Assembly: GCA_965153355.1 (NCBI GenBank)
Contig: OZ231126.1
Coordinates: 111,414,001 to 111,478,000, forward strand
From: Flaccisagitta enflata
Lineage: Eukaryota; Chaetognatha; Sagittoidea; Aphragmophora
Direction: 5' to 3'
Length of the DNA stretch: 64,000 bases
In this document: positions 56,347-64,000 of the stretch, in pieces
Numbering within the stretch: the first letter of the stretch is position 1
Layout of the letters: the number at the start of each line of letters is the position of its first letter
Notes under the pieces: generated by a model
Seen by the model: the letters and a program-made list of their open reading frames with translations, nothing else
What the model was told of the DNA's origin: nothing
The model's database searches: none
Program-made: the position numbers and the translations under genes

Positions 56347-57017
56347 CAATCCTTCGGTCAATCGGACGATCAATCAGTCAAGCAGACATTCGGTCGGTCC
56401 TACGAACAAAAAATCATCTTTCTTAAATTAAAAAAAAAAATGTGAAGAAAGACAACTTCAGACAGACAGACAAAACAGACAGACAAACAAACAAAAACGA
56501 ACAAATTCGACCAAAAGAAACGGTCATTCGATTCGGGAGACAGTCAGACAGACAGAACAGACAATCGTCATTCACACACACACAGTCCAATTGACTCTCA
56601 TTTGCCTATTTGATCTCATTTGCTCTCGCAATTGTTCTTATCGTTTACTCTCGCGTTCACTCTCGCGTTCATTCTTATCATATGCTCACACGTTTTTACC
56701 TCTTTTGATACTCATTCGTTCTACACAATTGCTCACACGTTCTCGCTTTTACATTTGCTCACCCGATTATGCTAAAAACATTCGTGCCTTGAACATTCAC
56801 TCACACATTTATTCTTTCACAGACAGAAACAGACAAAAAGAGAGAGAAAAAGAAAAAGAGAGAAAGAGAGACTGACACAGACAGAGAGACACTGACAGAC
56901 ACAGACAGACACAGACAGACACAGACAGACACAAACAGACAAACACTAACAAACACAGACAAACACAGACAGACACACACAGACAGACACAGACAGACAC
57001 AGACAAACACAAACACA

Positions 57018-57112
<95 letters not shown>

Positions 57113-57122
57113 ACACAGACAG
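56347..57122. other. No gene seen; repeat-rich spacer
   Basis: CAGACAGACA words after the two-TM gene stop, TTCACTCTCGCG words, then AGACACAGAC repeats and a long (CA)n tract at about 57020-57107. Val-Cys and similar translations are artefacts. Confidence 0.7.
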
Positions 57123-57220
57123 ATACCGCGCTTACTAGTGGTTAGGATTCGGGGATGACACAACAATGACATGACATGACATGACATGATACCATGTTTA
57201 CTAGTGGTTAGGATTCGGGG
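57123..57220 (+). repeat. tRNA-Glu-like fragments, copies 4 and 5
   Basis: 57123-57154 repeats the ATACCGCGCTTACTAGTGGT form exactly. 57189-57220 is an ACCATGTTTACTAGTGGTTA form. Both end AGGATTCGGGG and lie in the spacer before a (CT)n tract (57229-57267). Confidence 0.6.
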
Positions 57221-57226
57221 AAACAC

Positions 57227-57272
<46 letters not shown>

Positions 57273-57457
57273 TTTTGTCAGTCAGTCAGAACAGATTTTG
57301 ATCGAAGCTAGATTGTTTTCACACTTGTACCTTTTTTAGGTGCCGGTTCACTCGAGTAACTTGGTTTAAAAGTTCCATTATGCTCTTCCTCCTCTTCCTC
57401 ATCTCCTTCCTCCTCCTCCTCCTCGCTACTCGTGGCACAAGGCCACATAGATAGTAG

Positions 57458-58118
57458 TTAGTTCATTACATCTGAAAGAAAGTAAGAATAGGAAAGCAAT
57501 AAGTCTAAGTTATCTACCAATCATCTCAGGTAACTGTGTGCGACATGACATTTGTGATAGTTTCAGATATCTTCGACGCAAAAAATAGCGCCAACACTGA
57601 CAAAAGTATTCAATATCACGTTGGTAATACAGCAGTGTATTAAAATTAGAAATCTCATTTATTGGGATGTTTTTTTTTAAAGTCGCGTAGTCATAATCCC
57701 GTTCTATTTTAACTTTAAATTCAGAGACCAATTGAAGATAGTACGTAATGACATATGGACTTTCAAACTGACATTCTTTAAGTGGTGAAAATGTTCTGGG
57801 AATAACCATTTGAGTCTCTGAGTGATTTAACATAGGTTTGTCTAAACAACAACATAAAGGATAGATTGACATCAAATCGGGCGTGCATTGACCTATGCAC
57901 ATTCCAAAAAGTGGAAAATACGCAACATCATCTTTGTTGTTATTGATTATGCTATATTCATCATAATTTGATTTAATCAATCGATAGAAATCATATCTAA
58001 CTAAATAATCAAGGTAGTCGAAAGCAATAGACATAAAAGATGTTGCAGCTTTATGCACAGATAAATCAAAATTTTGAGGAAAAGGCCAAATATCGTATGG
58101 TCCTAATTTTTCATTCAT
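57458..58118 (-). CDS. Unknown Polinton minus-strand protein 1
   Basis: The main exon 58118-57518 begins with ATG (MNEKLGPYDIWPFPQNF) and joins by a good acceptor (TTTCTTTCAG) to a tiny exon 57471-57458 with stop, giving about 204 residues; without splicing the frame ends at 57510 after 202. It is rich in Tyr, Asp and Ile, with several Cys (FGMCIGQCTPD and YPLCCCLDKP) and a helical C-terminal part. It starts eight bases after the stop of the next upstream gene. I recognise no family. Orientation and AT-rich composition match PolB, so an early or replication-linked role is possible. Confidence 0.6.
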
Positions 58119-58126
58119 TTTTTTTT

Positions 58127-58699
58127 TTAGATCGCGTCAGGCCAGGTAACTAAATCATAGATCGAATTTATGAAATGTCTGTCATAAATTTCATGCACCA
58201 TGCCAGGTTCTTCATTATAGTCTAAAGATAATAAACCATCATTGTAAGACTGGTCTATGTCTTCTTGCGATTCGCTGACATTATCAAATTCTTCAGTTTG
58301 CAATTCAAACTGTTCGAGAATCTCATCGTTATGATAGGTGGTCAAATTATTTCCTATTTTGTATGTACAAATAGACCAGAGTGTAGACTCATAGTCAGTC
58401 AATTTCAAAAAAGTATTTAAATTATCTATTGTGGGGATCATGCCAGACTTAGACGCACACGCGCGTTTACAATTTGGCTTACAAATAGATCTACGTAATG
58501 GGACACCTTTGTCTGAGATCGCCAATAAGTAATACCTGATGAGATCCAATTTACCTTGATCATCTGTCTGATCATTGATAATACGTTTGACAGGTTTTTT
58601 TTGGTAAGTGTGACAGAATGTATATCTTTTGGTGCAATCAGCCCACTGATCAAAGTTATTAAAGTGAATATAAGTATAATTAAGAAATTTACGCCCCAT
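58127..58699 (-). CDS. Unknown Polinton minus-strand protein 2
   Basis: From ATG 58699 (MGRKFLNYTYIHFNN) the frame encodes 190 residues. It contains a Cys cluster (SICKPNCKRACASKSG) that could bind metal, and an acidic C-terminal half (EDIDQSYNDGLLSLDYNEEP). The frame is open upstream to 58741 but without ATG. It is packed tightly between minus-strand genes 1 and 3, which suggests a shared transcript. No family recognised. Confidence 0.6.
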   Translation of the reverse strand: MGRKFLNYTYIHFNNFDQWADCTKRYTFCHTYQKKPVKRIINDQTDDQGKLDLIRYYLLAISDKGVPLRRSICKPNCKRACASKSGMIPTIDNLNTFLKLTDYESTLWSICTYKIGNNLTTYHNDEILEQFELQTEEFDNVSESQEDIDQSYNDGLLSLDYNEEPGMVHEIYDRHFINSIYDLVTWPDAI

Positions 58700-58734
58700 G
58701 TTAAAATGATAAAAATAGTCACAAAAGATCACAG

Positions 58735-59514
58735 TCACCACAAGTTGTCATTTTGATAATCCTCTTGATCCTCTTGATCATCTGCTTCTAAAAATTCATG
58801 AATTTCTTGTCTACGTGATTCACGCGACTGTGCGTGAATTCGTGTCATTTCAGAAAGTAAAAGTTCCTCGTTAATTCTGCTACTTAATGCAGTCTCCCTC
58901 CAAGCTTCATTTCGACGTCTCGCTCTCTGTTGTTGCATGTGTATTCTTATACGAACACGTGACCACTGATTTGTTCTTGTTGGTATCAACACATCACGTG
59001 ATCTGACTTTATGTTCATCTTGTTCGTTTTCAATGGCCGGAGTGTAAGTGATATCAAGAGTTTGTGTTAAGCTATTCATAAATGTAGACTCTGACACAGC
59101 ATTTCGATACTGTGCTAATCTTTGACTCTCATGAGCAGTCACTGAGATATCTTTAACTTGAATATCTCTGTAGCTTGCAACACCATTTGTCCGCTCCACC
59201 CAGTATCGTTTTTGCTCCTCAGAGATTTTGAAAAATTTAGTAAGTTTCAAAAGATTAAGATGCTGTGTGGATGGGTCCTTTTCTGTGTAACAATGCTCTT
59301 TGCAAGCAGTGCGCAGATGCGACAAAGTCTTAAAACATTGGACCGGGATTCCATACGACGAATTAGCACACTTCCAAAGATTTTCAATGTTCAGTACTTG
59401 AGATTGTTTGTTAAAACAACGTAAACAAAATAAACTTTGGTATGGTTTTGTAAAATTAGTTTTTTGAGTTTTGAGATCACTATGCTGGCGAGTTGGAATG
59501 AATATTCGCCCCAT
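58735..59514 (-). CDS. Unknown Polinton minus-strand protein 3
   Basis: A 259-residue frame from ATG 59514 (MGRIFIPTRQHSD). The N-terminal third has paired Cys residues (SLFCLRCFNKQ, then KCANSSYGIPVQC and CKEHC), a likely zinc-binding fold. The C-terminal third is Arg/Glu-rich and helical (RARRRNEAWRETALSSRINE) with an acidic tail. An acceptor-like TTTTTTAG just upstream means a further 5' exon is possible. Function unknown; a nucleic-acid-binding role is a guess from charge and Cys pattern. Confidence 0.6.
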   Translation of the reverse strand: MGRIFIPTRQHSDLKTQKTNFTKPYQSLFCLRCFNKQSQVLNIENLWKCANSSYGIPVQCFKTLSHLRTACKEHCYTEKDPSTQHLNLLKLTKFFKISEEQKRYWVERTNGVASYRDIQVKDISVTAHESQRLAQYRNAVSESTFMNSLTQTLDITYTPAIENEQDEHKVRSRDVLIPTRTNQWSRVRIRIHMQQQRARRRNEAWRETALSSRINEELLLSEMTRIHAQSRESRRQEIHEFLEADDQEDQEDYQNDNLW

Positions 59515-59542
59515 GTTCCATGCTAAAAAATAACAAAAATAT

Positions 59543-59832
<290 letters not shown>

Positions 59833-59954
59833 TTTTCTCCCACCAAGTTTTCTTATCTGCATTCTCGTGGCAATTAAGTTTCCCCCTTTTGAACTTTCAT
59901 AACCACATTCATATTTCTCTCTCCCATTGGTAAATTTTCGTTCTTCCCCCAAAA

Positions 59955-61128
59955 ATGGAGAAACTTTTTTTTGTCTTATCGGCAATACTATGTTTTGGCA
60001 TAGTTCAAGCCGTTAATAGACATCATGAATGTATTAACCGGATGCTTGAACATGACTTGACAGAATTTCAAAGCGAAGTACTTTGTCACCATCTCTCTCA
60101 AATCGAGATTCCCGAGTCAACAACAGAGATGACAACACAAATGACAACAGAAATGACAACCGAAATGACAACACCAATGACAACCGAAATGACAACTCAA
60201 ATGACATCCGAGGAGCCGACAACGACAGCTTCAAGTCAAAAGGAACAACTGGACGACCTTTGGACGAGTAAGCAATCAGCAGCTACATTTTTCAAAAACT
60301 CACAAGGTATTGTGAGTCATCAAAGTGACTCACTTCAGACATTTTTAAAAAAATTAAAATCTCCCTCTGACAGACAAACTGAAGGTCCTTTGCGTCAACC
60401 TGCCTCAAGATCCGAACAACCTTTGAAGTCATCAGCCTCATTCTCTCCTTCGATGTCAAGCTTCACTCATTCTTCAGGACATTCGGTCATGGATAAATCG
60501 TCGTCATCTGTCATTCATCAGTTGTCATCAAAACAAGTTCGTCATCAAATCAAGTTCACTCAGTCTTCAGGACATTCGGTCATGGATAAACCTTCGTCAT
60601 CTGTTATTCATCAGTTGTCATCAAAACAAGTTCATCATCATATCAAGTTCATTAAACAACAAGTAAGTTCATCTAATTATCTTGGCATCTATAAAAGGAG
60701 TAGCTCTACCATCATCCTATCATCGACAAAAACCTTCGTTGATTATATCTCCTCTTCTTCTGTCTCCTCGCTCTCACATAGACAAACTGACACTGGATCG
60801 TTTTTTATCACTGAATCATCATCATCAACGATCACTTTGTCATTATTGTCATCTCTTCGTCTCTCTTCAACTCCCCCCCTCACTCGGTCATTATCTCATC
60901 TCCCATCTGTGTTGTCACCATCACTGTCATCACCATCACTGTCATTACCGTCGCTGTCATCATCGAATCATCACTCTCAAACTGTGTCACTGATTCTATC
61001 ATCAACACGCTCAATCACTCAATCATCGACTTGTCATGTTGTATCAACTTCAGCGAAGACATTCTCTTTGTCACATCATCACTCGCAAACAGCGTCACTG
61101 ATCCCATCGTCATTTCCATCCGGTCTAC

Positions 61129-61170
<42 letters not shown>

Positions 61171-62588
61171 TGTCACAATCATTATCACGGACTCCGTCAC
61201 TATCACTATCACAAGCACTGTCATCATCGTCATCATTGTTATCATCACCATCACCATCATCATCACTGTCATTATTTTCATCACTGTCACCATCACCATC
61301 ACCATCATCAAGTCCGTCGTCGATTTTTTCCCAACATCGTCTCGGCTTTTCATTTTCTTCGACCCCCCATCGCAAATCGGTTTCTTCTTATCAACAAACA
61401 ACTGTTTCGATCATGACTCATAGGAACACAACATTCGCGTATCGGGATTCATTCTCACCCCCTAGCCTTCGTTCGTCACCCAGTATACCCAAACCCCACG
61501 AAGTTCAAAATGAGTCAGATTTTAACCCTTTTCACAACGAAACTTTCGAAAAAAGCAACGCTTCTTTTTCAACTTCAATCCGTGACTTTCAACTGAACCT
61601 AGCTAACTTTAATACGAACGTCCTCATCAAGGCTTTATTATATTTAATTGGACTGATTTCCGGCTATATACTTCGTCATCTAACCACCCGTGTCATCAAC
61701 AGTCTTTACAGAAACTATCGTGTCATTCGTCAGAAAATCAAAACTACCAACAGATCAACGGACATTCGTCTTAATTCTATACCAGGATATCCCGCGCCTA
61801 AACATCCCGCACCATCCGGTCCTCCACTTCCATTAAGACCCAAAAATATTTCAAAAAATCTTTGTTGCGGGCTTGATTGTGGTTCTAACCAACAGGAATC
61901 ACAAAACCTTTACGAAACGATTCCTATCACCACTTTGTCATCGTCATCAGGATATGATCAACCTGTCACTTCCTCCGATCATCCTATCACATGCTCCAGT
62001 CAGCCTAACACATCCTCCGACCAACCTGTGGTGTCCTCCGATCAACCCGATCAGTCCAGTGGGATCATAAATCTGCTACACGTCAGCCCAAATTACACCC
62101 ATTTCGTCGCCGATTCGGTAATTATTTTATCCTACTTTTGTTAATCATCCCGCATATTTCCTCTTTCGCATTCTCCATTCAAACACTCATTCAGAGTTCA
62201 TCATATTTACTGCAACAATATTCTTTTTTTTTTTCTGACATTTATTACCACGTGGTTTTAAAGATTTCACGTCAATTTTCTTGTCTCTTTTTCATCTTGT
62301 GGTTTTCAGTTTTCAAACCGAAATTATCACGTTATCAACGATGCGTCTCAAAGTGAAGAAACCGACATCAAAGAGGTCGGACCGACTTTGGGCGCGGAGG
62401 ACCATGTTTATATGGTCCGTGTGGATCTCCATGGCGCACCTCAACCTCGTCAACACCAAGCCACTGCCATCGGACCCCATTGGACCCGGGATGTTAGTAA
62501 TCTGTCTGTCAATCTGTCTGATTTTCTGTCCCACAACCTTGCTTTTTTGTCAACGTCTTTTGTTTTGTATCAGCTCTTGTCAAACTCC

Positions 62589-62657
<69 letters not shown>

Positions 62658-63252
62658 GATTCCATTCCATGGATCCATAGCTGATTTGCATATTGTCGAA
62701 AAGTGTTTTATTTAGCTATAGACTGCTTTTGTAAGATTTTTATATCATTTTTAGTAGTATTTTCCATCTCAGGTAAAACTCTCATTGAATTACATTTAAA
62801 AAATCAAAATCAAGAGTCAAGTTATGTATTTCAAAAGTATATGTTATCAAATATGATTCATACAGACATTCCACATTAAAAAGTGGTTCAGTATTCAGAA
62901 AAATTTAGTACTCAATATCCATTTTATTGTGAGAGTATCCAATCTAATCCAATCTCTGGTGGGCACCAAAAACCCAGGACTTTCAATGTCCTACCAAGGG
63001 TGGTGACTTATAACATTCAAACCCCTTCCCCCTCTTCCCCCCCCCCCCTTCCCCTCCCATCAACCCCCCTCTAAGGATTCGCACGATAGCTCCGATGCCG
63101 ACACCATTGCCAACCCCGTCAACGAGTACGAGCACGAGCCAACACCCACAAACATCAACTCCACATGGAGGGTCTCCGACTTCACCGATTCCACCGGAGG
63201 ATCCACATATGAAGCCGATTTCCAACAATACACGTCCTCTCCCGTGCCATGA
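59955..63252 (+). CDS. Mucin-like type I membrane glycoprotein candidate, three exons
   Basis: Exons 59955-62117, 62310-62492 and 63076-63252 join in phase 0 to about 840 residues. A clear signal peptide (MEKLFFVLSAILCFGIVQA) is followed by a Cys-containing short domain. Next comes a (MTTE)-type repeat from ATGACAACA units, a 30-residue repeat with SSGHSVMDK landmarks (60469 and 60559), and a very long Ser/Thr/Pro-rich, mucin-like ectodomain. A TM segment lies near residues 556-577 (LIKALLYLIGLISGYILRHL). The tail is basic, then Ser/Asp/Gln-rich with repeated SSDQP words. Layout fits a heavily O-glycosylated surface protein anchored once. Exons 2 and 3 are also read in another frame by a second protein. 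Whether it sits on virions or host membranes is unknown. Confidence 0.65.
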
Positions 63253-63571
63253 TACGCCAGGTGTATCCGTGGGTCTTGGCATTATTACCCCCTGTCTGTT
63301 TTTGTCTGTCTGTCTGAACTGCTTTTTGTACAAACGTCTGAAGAAAGCCGAAAATGTCGCACTCTTCGAAGGCTTTCGTCGGTCACTGCACAGAGGAGAG
63401 TCTGATCGCCTACTAGACAATGACACCGATGACACTGATGACAACCGTCGCAGTTCGTATCAAAGAGATGGCATCCGATCCGCACGTACGCGTAGCCTTG
63501 TTCGTCCTCGCGCAACAGAATCGGGTCATGTCAACCCCGCTTTTGACGCATACGCTGTAACCTCACTTTGA
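62341..63571 (+). CDS. Second membrane protein in an overlapping frame
   Basis: ATG 62341 lies inside glycoprotein exon 2, one base out of that frame. It runs to the same donor (62492), crosses the same intron, and continues in phase in exon 3 from 63076 to TAA/TGA at 63571, about 215 residues. The N-terminal part is basic then hydrophobic (RRTMFIWSVWISMAHLNLV), a possible signal sequence. The middle is Thr/Ser/Pro-rich. A strong TM segment follows (VGLGIITPCLFLSVCLNCFL) with a basic stop-transfer and a tail of about 80 residues ending YAVTSL. The last 319 bases lie beyond the glycoprotein stop and are coded only in this frame. Two frames both surviving the same splice is unlikely by chance. 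Function unknown. Confidence 0.6.
62595..62654. repeat. (CT)n tract in the shared glycoprotein intron
   Basis: A (CT)n run of about 60 bases inside intron 2, continuing the pattern of microsatellite-bearing introns in this element. Confidence 0.95.
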
Positions 63572-64000
63572 GAATTTTTTTTTATTCCTTATCTGCTCAA
63601 TTTTCGTTTCGTTATCTATTTGAATCACACTCCTGTTATCGAACCTACTTTTTGGTCAATCCTTATATCTGTTATTTCTCTTTCACGGTTTTACAATGGT
63701 CTGTTTCACTGGTTTGCATGCTACTCAATAATCACTGGTCATATCTACTCCTAAATAATGAGATCTTATTGCCTAAACCTTTTCAAATTCGCATAAACAA
63801 ATGCGATTGCAAATAGATAGATTCACTTTCCAATATCTAGCTATCACGCTAATTAGACAGATGAAATGACACAAGTTAGATTCAATAACGTCATGTTTAT
63901 TCTTTATCTGTTACGTTATACCACAAATCTAGAATGCTGAAACAGAATCACAAAGGTTGTAAACCTCAGTCGTCCATCTATTTTACGACTTTTTTCCATC
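63572..64000. other. No gene seen; 3' flank, possible continuation of the element
   Basis: AT-rich sequence with a short frame (63568-63816) lacking recognisable features. I searched for a reverse complement of the AGTAGGTATATTTTGAGG candidate left terminus and did not see it. Confidence 0.5.

Noticed and set aside
56801-57226. Val-Cys repeat proteins
   Set aside because: Translations of (CA)n and CAGACA repeats on the opposite strand.
61015-61423. 128- to 130-codon Met/Asp- or Ile-rich frames within the glycoprotein gene
   Set aside because: They are shadow frames of the TCATCA repeats that encode the Ser-rich ectodomain.

Overview
This window is animal genomic DNA, probably from an invertebrate. 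The evidence is spliced genes with GT-AG introns, very dense microsatellites ((CT)n, (CA)n, (ATTC)n, (GACTGAGT)n), a long minisatellite array and several nested transposable elements. A crustacean or another SSR-rich arthropod would fit, but I see no host marker gene that proves it. No ordinary host gene was recognised; almost everything here is mobile or viral in origin.

Layout. 1-1215: three families of tandem repeats, one carrying TATA-like boxes. 1401-6818: a Gag-like ORF with two zinc knuckles, then, in the same frame after one TGA codon, a long ORF ending in a retropepsin-like protease; no reverse transcriptase follows. 7486-8230: a hairpin-rich non-coding block. 8838-14110: a satellite-like family whose units carry up to three small hairpins. 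15100-15530: a possible orphan promoter/LTR region. 15965-29206: an array of a 20-bp minisatellite invaded by a 4.4-kb LTR-type element with an unknown 446-aa ORF, three related elements with inverted ends, a 316-bp MITE and a 1.6-kb pogo/Tc1-mariner-like element with TA target duplications. An approximately 850-bp block of the array is duplicated 7.7 kb away.

29207-64000 (to the window edge): a very large Maverick/Polinton-type endogenous DNA virus. Plus strand, left to right: packaging ATPase (4 exons), a conserved Lys/Glu-rich protein, retroviral-type integrase, a penton-like minor capsid candidate, a basic protein, double-jelly-roll major capsid protein (3 exons), adenain-like cysteine protease, an Arg-rich core-like protein and an overlapping ORF, then a ten-exon gene of unknown function with an N-terminal membrane anchor. 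Minus strand: protein-primed family B DNA polymerase in at least five exons, and three unknown genes. Plus strand again: a three-exon two-TM protein, and at the right a mucin-like membrane glycoprotein whose last two exons also encode a second membrane protein in another frame.

Together these would form a virion morphogenesis set (ATPase, MCP, minor capsid, protease, basic core proteins), a replication/integration set (PolB, integrase) and an unusual set of accessory membrane proteins. The core genes are AT-rich and Lys/Asn-rich, while most accessory membrane genes are GC/CT-rich and Ser/Pro/Thr/Arg-rich, suggesting different histories. The core frames are open and catalytic motifs are present, so the copy looks young. 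All exon joins were made by eye from GT-AG sites and phase; none has transcript support here.
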